A stretch of DNA of 12,176 nucleotides from Clostridiales bacterium (GTDB lineage Bacteria; Bacillota; Clostridia; Oscillospirales; CAG-272), in contig SFNW01000052.1 of NCBI GenBank assembly GCA_004554105.1, forward strand, positions 1 through 12,176, written 5' to 3'. Within the stretch, counting starts at the first letter, position 1. Every line of letters begins with the position of its first letter. The notes under the pieces are model-generated. The model made no database searches and was not told the origin of the DNA. It worked only from the letters and a program-made list of their open reading frames with translations. Of this stretch, positions 1 through 4,558 are shown one piece after another. The position numbers and the translations under genes are program-made.

Positions 1-66
1 ACTGGCAGGTCATCTCTATTCTATCACAAACGGAGGATTCCTTTTTATCGGCTTAGCCTCTTTTGA
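1..66 (+). other. Left edge: possible 3' end of a plus-strand gene
   Basis: All three plus frames are open at the left edge. Two of them stop just before a plus-strand hairpin: one at 54-56 (TAG) and one at 64-66 (TGA). This fits the tail of a plus-strand gene convergent with murC, but the visible stretch (at most 21 codons) matches nothing I recognise. On the minus strand, 19-30 also reads as an extended -10 box (TGTGATAGAAT) that would fire leftward out of the window. I cannot decide between these readings. Confidence 0.2.
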
Positions 67-96
67 ACCACGCGACTATCGCGTGGTTTTCGTTTA
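66..96 (+). terminator. Plus-strand intrinsic terminator
   Basis: A perfect 9-bp stem, AACCACGCG (66-74) with CGCGTGGTT (80-88), has a 5-base loop and runs into TTCGTTT on the plus strand. The T-rich side is rightward, so it would end transcription of a plus-strand gene lying off the left edge. Confidence 0.55.
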
Positions 97-102
97 CAAT
101 AA

Positions 103-140
103 CAACCGTACTTCGCTTGAAGTACGGTTGCTTTCGTTTT
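103..140. terminator. Hairpin terminator downstream of murC
   Basis: An 11-bp perfect stem, CAACCGTACTT (103-113) with AAGTACGGTTG (120-130), has a 6-base loop. On the plus strand it is followed by CTTTCGTTTT. On the minus strand, 25 bases beyond the murC stop, it is followed by TTATTGT. It may therefore end murC transcripts and also back up the plus-strand terminator at 66-96. Confidence 0.5.
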
Positions 141-154
141 ATTGAACGGTTTCC

Positions 155-1543
155 TTATTTCAAAAGCATGGCGGACAGCTTTGTGATGTCGCCCGCGCCC
201 ATCGTGAGAATCAAATCGCCCGCCTTCGCGTTTGCGCGGAGGTAGTCGGCGATTGCTTCAAAGCTCTCCATATAGACCGCGCCGGGCGTGGCGTCGGCGA
301 GCAGCTTGCTCGACACGCCGAGCGTGTCGGTCTCGCGCGCAGCGTAAATGTCGGCGAGAATCGTCAAATCCGCCTTGCCGAGCGCGCGCGCGAAGTCATC
401 GAACAGCCCCTTGGTGCGCGAATAGGTGTGCGGCTGATAGACGCAAATCACGCGGCCGAAGCCCATCTGCCGCGCCGCGTCGAGCGTGGCGGCGATTTCG
501 GTCGGGTGATGCGCGTAGTCGTCGTAAATCTTCGCGCCGCAAAGCTCGCCCTTGTATTCGAGCCGCCGCTTCGCGCCGCGGAAGTTGCCGAGCCCCGTGA
601 CGATTGCCCCCGAGGGAATCCCGCAGAGAATCGCGCACGCCGCAGCCGCCAGCGCATTGTACACGTTATGCTCCCCGCAGACCGCGAGCGTAACGTGTTT
701 TTTCATGCTGCCGTGGCAGAGGTCAAACGAGGCTTTACCCGCCGAATAGACGATGTTTTTCGCCATGACGTCCGCCTCGCGGCGAATGCCGAAGGTCAGC
801 GTGCTGCCGCGGAAGCCCTGCGCCATCTCGCAGACGTTGTCGTCGTCGGCGTTCAACACGGCGCAGCCGCAGCCGACCGTCTTGTCGATATAGGCGCGGA
901 ACGAGCGTTTGACCTGCTCCATGCTCTTGAAGTAGTCGACATGGTCCATCTCGATGTTGAGCACGGCGGCAACCGTGGGATAAAAATCGAGGAAGGAGTC
1001 CATATACTCGCACGCCTCGAAGATAAAATTCTCCCTGCCGCCGACGCGGTACGCCCCGTCAATCGAGGACAGCTCCGCGCCCGAAACGACGGTCGGGTCG
1101 GCTTTTGCCGCGAGAAAAATCTCGGTGGTCATCGAGGTCGTCGTGCTCTTGCCGTGCATACCCGCAAGCCCGATGCGGTGCGTGTAGCCGCGCATAATAT
1201 AGCCGAGGTAGTCGGCGCGCGAGATGACCGGCAGCCCCTCGGCGCGTGCGCGGACCAGCTCGGGCGTATCGTCGCGCACCGCCACGGTATAGACCAGCGC
1301 GTCATAGCCGTCAAGCTGCTCTGCCGCGTGTCCCGCGAAAATCTCGATGCCCTCCCGCTTGAGGCGGTCGGTCAGCGGGGACAGGCTGCGGTCCGAGCCG
1401 CCGACCTTAAAGCCGTTTTCCTTGGTGATGTGGGCAAGCGACGACATGGTGATGCCGCCGATGCCGAGAAAATAGATTGCTTTTTTGCCCTCTAACTTAT
1501 GCACGATTTTTTCCGCGCCGAAATGCGTATTTGAAACAGACAT
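155..1543 (-). CDS. murC: UDP-N-acetylmuramate--L-alanine ligase (MurC)
   Basis: MurC is the cytoplasmic ATP-dependent ligase that adds L-alanine to UDP-N-acetylmuramate, the first amino-acid step of peptidoglycan precursor synthesis. The 462-residue product has the usual Mur ligase layout. An N-terminal Rossmann-like UDP-binding region starts with FLGIGGITMSSLA. It is followed by the ATP loop GMHGKSTTT, the EACEYMDSFLDFYP and NIEMDHVDYF motifs of the central domain, and DDYAHHPTEI and YQPHTYSRTKGLF in the C-terminal domain. The phosphate loop has GKS where most relatives have GKT, which is a mild change. The frame is open 43 codons further upstream. I chose the ATG at 1543 because GGGGGAC sits 5 bases before it, the conserved protein begins shortly after, and the upstream extension would run through the promoter. 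The gene is monocistronic and divergent from spoVG. Confidence 0.95.
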   Translation of the reverse strand: MSVSNTHFGAEKIVHKLEGKKAIYFLGIGGITMSSLAHITKENGFKVGGSDRSLSPLTDRLKREGIEIFAGHAAEQLDGYDALVYTVAVRDDTPELVRARAEGLPVISRADYLGYIMRGYTHRIGLAGMHGKSTTTSMTTEIFLAAKADPTVVSGAELSSIDGAYRVGGRENFIFEACEYMDSFLDFYPTVAAVLNIEMDHVDYFKSMEQVKRSFRAYIDKTVGCGCAVLNADDDNVCEMAQGFRGSTLTFGIRREADVMAKNIVYSAGKASFDLCHGSMKKHVTLAVCGEHNVYNALAAAACAILCGIPSGAIVTGLGNFRGAKRRLEYKGELCGAKIYDDYAHHPTEIAATLDAARQMGFGRVICVYQPHTYSRTKGLFDDFARALGKADLTILADIYAARETDTLGVSSKLLADATPGAVYMESFEAIADYLRANAKAGDLILTMGAGDITKLSAMLLK

Positions 1544-1583
1544 ATTCGTCCCCCGTATCTTTACCGCCGACGGCGGTATTCTC

Positions 1584-1614
1584 ATTATATGTATAAAAAT
1601 CGCTTTACAGTCAA
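1584..1614 (-). promoter_or_regulatory. Candidate sigma-A promoter of murC
   Basis: Reading the minus strand, TTGACT (plus 1609-1614) and TATAAT (plus 1584-1589) are 19 bases apart. The boxes are near-consensus but the spacing is slightly long. The leader then contains a small stem ACCGCC/GGCGGT (around 1562-1576) before the ribosome site. Confidence 0.5.
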
Positions 1615-1626
1615 ATAATCTAACTG

Positions 1627-1681
1627 CCCGAAACCGAAAACAGCCGTTTCGGGAGAAAGGAAGCCTTCGCAAGAGCGAAGG
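1627..1681 (+). other. Two stem-loops in the spoVG leader
   Basis: CCCGAAAC (1627-1634) pairs with GTTTCGGG (1646-1653). CCTTCGC (1664-1670) pairs with GCGAAGG (1675-1681) around a four-base loop. The second hairpin ends 14 bases before the spoVG ATG and may mask or position the weak ribosome site GCAGGGT. No T-run follows, so these do not look like terminators. I could not identify a convincing spoVG promoter. Confidence 0.45.
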
Positions 1682-1695
1682 GCAGGGTCACAAGC

Positions 1696-2022
1696 ATGGA
1701 AATTACCGATGTCAAAATCAGAAGAACCTTTGAGACTGCGCCGCTGAAAGCGGTCGCGTCGGTCACATTCGACGGGCAGTTTGCCGTACACGACATTAAA
1801 GTCATCTCGACACAGGACAAGCTGTTTATCGTGATGCCCAGCCGCAAAAACGGCGACGGCACCTACCGAGATATTGCCCACCCGATCAACGCGCCCTTCC
1901 GCTCGGCACTCGAACGCGCCGTCCTCGACGCCTACCGGAATTTCGAGCGGGAAAACGGCGCGGCAGGCGATATTCCGCCGCGGGAAACTCAGTCGCCGCT
2001 TTCGAGCAGCTTCCGCATATAA
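1696..2022 (+). CDS. spoVG: Septation/sporulation regulator SpoVG
   Basis: SpoVG is a small nucleic-acid-binding regulator, first known from septation and sporulation in Bacillus and widespread in Firmicutes. Residues 1 to about 85 match the family closely: MEITDVKIRR start, PLKAVASVTFDGQFAVHDIKV, the hallmark MPSRKNGDGTYRDIAHPIN, and a helical segment ending in VLDAYRNFE. At 108 residues it is a little longer than the usual 84-97. The last 11 codons lie over the 3' end of the oppositely oriented XRE gene, with 34 bp of shared sequence. This tail has low complexity and no family resemblance, and may have been acquired when the neighbouring cassette arrived. The ribosome site is weak (GCAGGGT, with GAGAAAGG further up), and the leader carries two hairpins. 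Confidence 0.93.
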   Translation: MEITDVKIRRTFETAPLKAVASVTFDGQFAVHDIKVISTQDKLFIVMPSRKNGDGTYRDIAHPINAPFRSALERAVLDAYRNFERENGAAGDIPPRETQSPLSSSFRI

Positions 2023-2324
2023 TCGCGCAAGGCAGCCTTATCCTCGGGCGAGAGCCGCTTGTACAAATCGAGAAATTCGGCGATTGCGCCGCGCTGCCCC
2101 GCGCCGTCTGTTGCCTCGCCGCCGAGCAGTGCCGCCGTGCCGACGCCGAAATAGTCCGCAATGCGCGAAATCTTGTCAACCGAGGGCGACGAATTGCCGT
2201 GCTCGAGGTCGTAGATGAAATTGCGGTTGATTTTGCAGTCGGCAAGCGTCTGTTTGACCGTGACGCCGCGCGATTTTGCCAGTGCGCGGATATTCTGTGC
2301 GATCTCCATGTTGGTTTGCAGCAT
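1989..2324 (-). CDS. XRE-family (Cro/CI-like) transcriptional regulator
   Basis: The product is a 111-residue DNA-binding protein with a helix-turn-helix of the Cro/CI type at about residues 6-68 (start EIAQNIRALAKSRGVTVKQ, recognition region INRNFIYDLEHGNSSPSVDK, then ISRIADYFGVGTAALLGG). A short helical C-terminus (EFLDLYKRLSPEDKAALRDYMRKLLE) follows and could dimerise. There is no protease-type (LexA/CI) domain. The start at 2324 is fixed by GGAGGA 6 bases upstream; a second ATG at 2309 is internal. The gene faces away from two phage-regulator-like genes and is separated from them by a control region with three copies of an operator-like sequence, so autoregulation and control of the right-hand genes are likely. 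The exact targets are inferred. Confidence 0.9.
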   Translation of the reverse strand: MLQTNMEIAQNIRALAKSRGVTVKQTLADCKINRNFIYDLEHGNSSPSVDKISRIADYFGVGTAALLGGEATDGAGQRGAIAEFLDLYKRLSPEDKAALRDYMRKLLESGD

Positions 2325-2355
2325 GAAAATTCCTCCGTTTTTTTCAAAAAAGCCC

Positions 2356-2384
2356 TTGACATACAGAAATATCTGTGCTATTAT
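2356..2384 (+). promoter_or_regulatory. Rightward promoter with operator in its spacer
   Basis: The -35 box TTGACA (2356-2361) is perfect and the -10 box is TATTAT (2379-2384). The 17-base spacer between them is TACAGAAATATCTGTGC, an interrupted palindrome. A bound repressor would exclude RNA polymerase. The predicted start is near 2391, giving a leader of about 106 bases before the 66-codon gene at 2497. Confidence 0.8.
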
Positions 2385-2461
2385 GCAAGTGTAAGCAGAT
2401 ATTTCTGTATTTTGTACAATGCTTTCTGTTTCCTCTCTATCATAGCACAGATATTTCGGTA
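2362..2461. repeat. Three operator-like repeats for the XRE regulator
   Basis: The consensus GCACAGATATTTCTGTA has dyad symmetry CAGA/TCTG. Copy 1 is 2362-2378 (inverted). Copy 2 is a 14-base core at 2396-2409 (direct). Copy 3 is 2445-2461 (direct, one base different from copy 1). Copies 1 and 3 each exactly fill the spacer of a promoter. Copy 2 lies between the two predicted start sites. The pattern is seen directly; binding by the adjacent XRE protein is inferred from position and family. Confidence 0.8.
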
Positions 2462-2467
2462 TTTCAA
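2439..2467 (-). promoter_or_regulatory. Leftward promoter of the XRE gene, same spacer operator
   Basis: On the minus strand, TTGAAA (plus 2462-2467) and TATGAT (plus 2439-2444) are 17 bases apart, and the spacer is operator copy 3. The predicted start is near 2432, leaving a leader of about 108 bases to the XRE start. The promoter points toward the rightward promoter at 2356-2384, so the two transcripts overlap at their 5' ends. Confidence 0.7.
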
Positions 2468-2496
2468 GAGGGAACGGTCAAGCGAAAGGAGAAATT

Positions 2497-2697
2497 ATGG
2501 GACTTTTCTTTACAGACGAAGATCTCGGCGGTCTCGGCATGAGTCGCCGCGCCCTGCTGCGGCAGATTGAGGAGCTGCACGGCAAAATCGACAGCGAAAA
2601 CGAGAAGCGCGACGAGCTGCTCGCCGACCTGCGGCACACCGAGCGGGAAATCGAGCGTTGGGAGTCGCTGGTGCGCGACATGGAGGCGTATCTGTAA
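2497..2697 (+). CDS. Small coiled-coil protein, unknown function
   Basis: I do not recognise this 66-residue protein. Apart from a short N-terminal stretch (MGLFFTDEDLGGLG), it is a charged continuous helix. From about residue 17 to 64 the pattern is that of a coiled coil (LLRQIEELHGKIDSENEKRD, then LLADLRHTEREIERWESLV). A strong ribosome site AAAGGAG ends 5 bases before the ATG. The gene is first in the transcript from the rightward, operator-controlled promoter. Its stop overlaps the start of the next gene by one base (TAATG), so the two are probably translated together and may work together. Small coiled-coil proteins of this kind are common in phage early and regulatory modules, but function here is unknown. 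Confidence 0.75.
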   Translation: MGLFFTDEDLGGLGMSRRALLRQIEELHGKIDSENEKRDELLADLRHTEREIERWESLVRDMEAYL

Positions 2698-3068
2698 TGC
2701 GCGAGCCGATGGATAAGGCGCGGCTCTCCCGCCTGTGCGGGCTGCGGCGCGAAATTACCCGCACCAAGCGGCGCATCGCCGTGCTGGAGAGCAAAATCGA
2801 GCGCGGCGACGCCGATGAAGCGCTGCTCGCCGCCCTCTGCGACACGCGCGCCGCGCTGACCGATTATCTGCACGCGGCGCAGAGCGAGGAAACGCTGCTG
2901 ATTCGATACATAGAGGAGATTCCCGACAGCGATGTGCGCGAGCTGTTCATGCTGCGCTATGTCGACGGCGTGCGTTCATGGCAGCGCATCGCCTTTCTCG
3001 CGGGCGAGCATGACGAGTCCTATGTCCGCCGCAAGCACAACCGCTATCTGAAAAAGGAAAACGGATAA
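2697..3068 (+). CDS. Sigma-70 region 4-like phage-type regulator
   Basis: The 123-residue product has two parts. A basic, helical N-terminal half (about residues 5-70, RLCGLRREITRTKRRIAVLE and onward) looks like a coiled coil. The C-terminal part, about 72-120, has DVRELFMLRYVDG followed by SWQRIAFLAGEHDESYVRRK, the layout of sigma region 4 helix-turn-helices as in the ArpU/DUF1492-type late regulators of Firmicutes phages. The frame is open 13 codons upstream, but the ATG at 2697 overlaps the previous stop as TAATG, which favours coupled initiation there. A strong terminator follows directly. It probably activates a target promoter, but none is evident nearby. Assignment to this broad class is fairly secure; the exact family is not. 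Confidence 0.75.
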   Translation: MREPMDKARLSRLCGLRREITRTKRRIAVLESKIERGDADEALLAALCDTRAALTDYLHAAQSEETLLIRYIEEIPDSDVRELFMLRYVDGVRSWQRIAFLAGEHDESYVRRKHNRYLKKENG

Positions 3069-3070
3069 GA

Positions 3071-3093
3071 AAACCGCCCGAAGGCGGTTTTTC
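3071..3093 (+). terminator. Terminator of the regulatory cassette
   Basis: AAACCGCC (3071-3078) pairs with GGCGGTTT (3083-3090) around a CGAA tetraloop, with TTTTTC on the 3' side. It lies 2 bases after the stop of the sigma-like gene. Confidence 0.8.
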
Positions 3094-3113
3094 GACAATG
3101 TGCAGAGATAAAG

Positions 3114-3137
3114 GCGGGCGATTCGTGAATCGCCCGC
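3114..3137. repeat. 24-bp palindrome
   Basis: Arms GCGGGCGATTC (3114-3124) and GAATCGCCCGC (3127-3137) are separated by two bases. It is a stand-alone palindromic unit in the gene-free stretch 3094-3464. Confidence 0.7.
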
Positions 3138-3148
3138 ATCATGCGCTG

Positions 3149-3301
3149 CCCGTAGGGGCGGATTCCATATCCGCCCGTCAGTAGAAAGCGTATGTCAGTC
3201 TGCATCTTGTTTGCACGCTATCGAAAGCGATGGATATTCTATGAATGATTTTCTGCGGTATGCACAGTCAGGCGGGCGGATATGGAATCCGCCCCTACGG
3301 G
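3149..3301. repeat. 153-bp element with perfect 29-bp inverted ends
   Basis: Positions 3149-3177 and 3273-3301 are perfect reverse complements over 29 bases and flank 95 bp. Each arm is itself a hairpin: GGGCGGAT pairs with ATCCGCCC around five bases. The outer ends read CCCGTAGGGG and CCCCTACGGG. The central 95 bp have no convincing gene; the open frame that runs out of it simply translates the repeat. The layout is like a miniature inverted-repeat element, but no target-site duplication is obvious. Confidence 0.75.
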
Positions 3302-3364
3302 TTTAGCAGTATATTTCGCGCAGAGCAATCCGCATTGCGGAATATCCACAACAGCCCGCTCGTC

Positions 3365-3467
3365 TTAAAAATTTCGCAAGGCGAGACGTACCGCAGAAAG
3401 CAAGGCGCAGCCGTATAGCATACGGCAAGCCGCTTTCGAGGAACAACGAAGCATTGCGGAATTTTTA
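3365..3467. repeat. ~103-bp imperfect palindrome abutting the trmB stop
   Basis: The left end TAAAAATTTCGCAA mirrors the right end (TTGCGGAATTTTTA) with one mismatch. The centre is a perfect hairpin, GCCGTAT (3410-3416) with ATACGGC (3420-3426). Between them the arms pair patchily (AGAAAGC on the left, GCTTTC on the right). The right terminus contains the trmB stop codon. On the minus strand, the direction of trmB, the structure ends in ATTTTTAAG, so it may serve as the trmB terminator. Upstream of it, 3302-3364 holds only a short TCCGCA/TGCGGA palindrome. Confidence 0.55.
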
Positions 3468-4124
3468 CACGAGCGAAGGAACAACCTCGGCGAAATAAAT
3501 CGGCATACCCCTCTCCGTAAAATTCGTCTCATACTCGGTCATGACGTTCCCCTCCGCATAGGGCGAGGCGTGCAGGTCGCGGCTCAGCTTGACAACCTTC
3601 ATGCCCGCCGCCTCAAATTCGCCGAGCGAAAAATCGAACAGCCCCTCGTTGTCGGTCTTAAGCCGCAGAACGCCGTCTTGCTTCAGCAGCGTCTTGTAAA
3701 TTGCAAGAAAATCGCGATAGGTCAGGCGGCGCTTGTAATGCCCCGCTTTCGGCCACGGGTCGCTGAAATTGAGATAGATACAGTCGAAGATATGCGGCTT
3801 GAACCACTCGGTCAGCGTCTTTGCGTCGCCGATGATGAAGCGGAGATTGTCGGGGCGGGTCTCGGCGCACTGCATCGCGCGCTCGGCGGCGCAAATCATC
3901 ACATCGGATATTTTTTCGACCGCATAGAAATTGACATTCGGGTGCAGTGCCGCCATGCCGACCGAGAATTTCCCCTTGCCGCAGCCGATTTCGAGGTGAA
4001 GCGCGTCCCGCACTGTGCCGAACGGCGCATTCGCGTCGGCGAAAACGGTTTCTTTATCGGTACAGAGAAGCTGACCTGCCGCCGCGAGTCGCTCTTCTCC
4101 GTGTTTTTTCTTTCTGACTCTCAT
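3465..4124 (-). CDS. trmB: tRNA (guanine-N7-)-methyltransferase TrmB
   Basis: TrmB is an S-adenosylmethionine-dependent enzyme that makes m7G at position 46 of tRNAs. The 219-residue product has the family signatures in order: basic start RVRKKKHGEE, SAM motif LHLEIGCGKGKFSVGMA (about 43-59), YAVEK, the catalytic and tRNA-contact motif NFSDPWPKAGHYKRRLTY (about residues 120-137), KTDNEGLFDFS, and the C-terminal TEYETNFTERG. The common form of the central motif is NFPDPWPK; serine replaces the proline here. The frame is open 38 codons upstream, but AAGGGAG lies 6 bases before the ATG at 4124, and the alternative would cross the promoter. The gene is monocistronic, divergent from a tRNA-Arg gene, and its stop lies in the end of a palindromic element. 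Confidence 0.95.
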   Translation of the reverse strand: MRVRKKKHGEERLAAAGQLLCTDKETVFADANAPFGTVRDALHLEIGCGKGKFSVGMAALHPNVNFYAVEKISDVMICAAERAMQCAETRPDNLRFIIGDAKTLTEWFKPHIFDCIYLNFSDPWPKAGHYKRRLTYRDFLAIYKTLLKQDGVLRLKTDNEGLFDFSLGEFEAAGMKVVKLSRDLHASPYAEGNVMTEYETNFTERGMPIYFAEVVPSLV

Positions 4125-4155
4125 GTGGGTCTCCCTTGCGTGGATTTCTGTATGT

Positions 4156-4184
4156 ATGGTAACATATTTTTCCGTACAAGTCAA
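4156..4184 (-). promoter_or_regulatory. Promoter of trmB
   Basis: On the minus strand, TTGACT (plus 4179-4184) and TACCAT (plus 4156-4161) have 17-base spacing, with TGT before the -10 (extended -10). It lies about 30 bases upstream of the trmB start and back to back with the tRNA promoter. Confidence 0.7.
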
Positions 4185-4224
4185 AGCCCTGCGCAATTTT
4201 TTTCGCAGAAAATCAAAATTTCTG

Positions 4225-4253
4225 TTGACAAAACCCATGGGGTGTGTTATTAT
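4225..4253 (+). promoter_or_regulatory. Promoter of the tRNA-Arg gene
   Basis: A perfect -35 TTGACA (4225-4230), 17-base spacer, and -10 TATTAT (4248-4253) preceded by TGT. The predicted start near 4260 leaves a 22-base leader containing the small stem GTCGG/CCGAC (4260-4274). Confidence 0.85.
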
Positions 4254-4281
4254 ATACAGGTCGGAAAAACCGACATTGGAT

Positions 4282-4357
4282 GCGCTTGTAGCTCAGTGGA
4301 TAGAGTGCCCGGCTACGAACCGGTAGGTCGCAGGTTCGAATCCCGCCAGGCGCGCCA
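4282..4357 (+). tRNA. tRNA-Arg (anticodon ACG)
   Basis: This 76-base cloverleaf has an encoded CCA end. The acceptor stem GCGCTTG/CAGGCGC pairs with one G-U. The D arm GCTC/GAGT is followed by the anticodon loop CTACGAA, giving ACG. The T loop is TTCGAAT. Two defects are visible: the outer anticodon-stem pair is C27-T43, and the T stem GCAGG/CCCGC has an A51-C63 mismatch. Bacterial tRNA-Arg(ACG) usually has T at position 63. The 3' part of this gene from position 4336 onward is repeated downstream, so the mismatch may reflect conversion or replacement of the 3' end. The gene should still fold, but activity cannot be judged from sequence. Confidence 0.93.
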
Positions 4358-4361
4358 AAAT

Positions 4362-4398
4362 AAGAAAGGATGCCTTGTGCATCCTTTCTTGTTTTTTT
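4362..4398 (+). terminator. Terminator of tRNA-Arg (copy 1)
   Basis: A perfect 12-bp stem, AAGAAAGGATGC (4362-4373) with GCATCCTTTCTT (4379-4390), is followed by GTTTTTTT. It begins 4 bases after the CCA end of the tRNA. Confidence 0.9.
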
Positions 4399-4507
4399 CG
4401 ATAGATGCAGGGATTCGAACAGACGCGGTAGTGAATGACTCGCCGGTGGCGAGTCAGAGCCGCGTCCGACCAAGAGGGCGTCGAGCCCTCGCGAGTCGAA
4501 TCCCGCC
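4398..4507 (+). repeat. Post-tRNA module A: nested hairpins closed by tRNA-tail motif
   Basis: The module opens with GGGATTCGAAC (4410-4420), an inverted copy of the tRNA T arm, and closes with GCGAGTCGAATCCCGCC (4491-4507), so GGGATTCGA and TCGAATCCC can pair across it. Inside is a two-tier hairpin: GACGCGG (4422-4428) with CCGCGTC (4460-4466), enclosing GACTCGCC (4437-4444) with GGCGAGTC (4448-4455). A third stem is GAGGGC (4474-4479) with GCCCTC (4485-4490). No gene is evident. Confidence 0.65.
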
Positions 4508-4521
4508 AGGCGCGCCAAAAT

Positions 4522-4558
4522 AAGAAAGGATGCCTCATGCATCCTTTCTTATTTTTTT
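4522..4558 (+). terminator. Terminator copy 2
   Basis: The same 12-bp stem as after the tRNA (4522-4533 with 4539-4550) has a changed loop (CTCAT) and is followed by ATTTTTTT. It is kept intact although no gene visibly needs it. Confidence 0.8.

Noticed and set aside
428..1495. 355-codon plus-strand open frame
   Set aside because: It is antisense to murC and a by-product of that gene's composition.
1560..1620. Sigma-A or sigma-H promoter for spoVG
   Set aside because: Candidate boxes (for example TTTACC with CATTAT) overlap the murC promoter and are weak. No sigma-H consensus was convincing.
3241..3305. 22-codon frame starting at ATG 3241
   Set aside because: Its C-terminal half only translates the GTAGGG inverted repeat, and no ribosome site precedes it.
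3094..3464. CRISPR array
   Set aside because: Repeats are inverted and palindromic with irregular spacing. There is no direct repeat-spacer periodicity and no cas gene.
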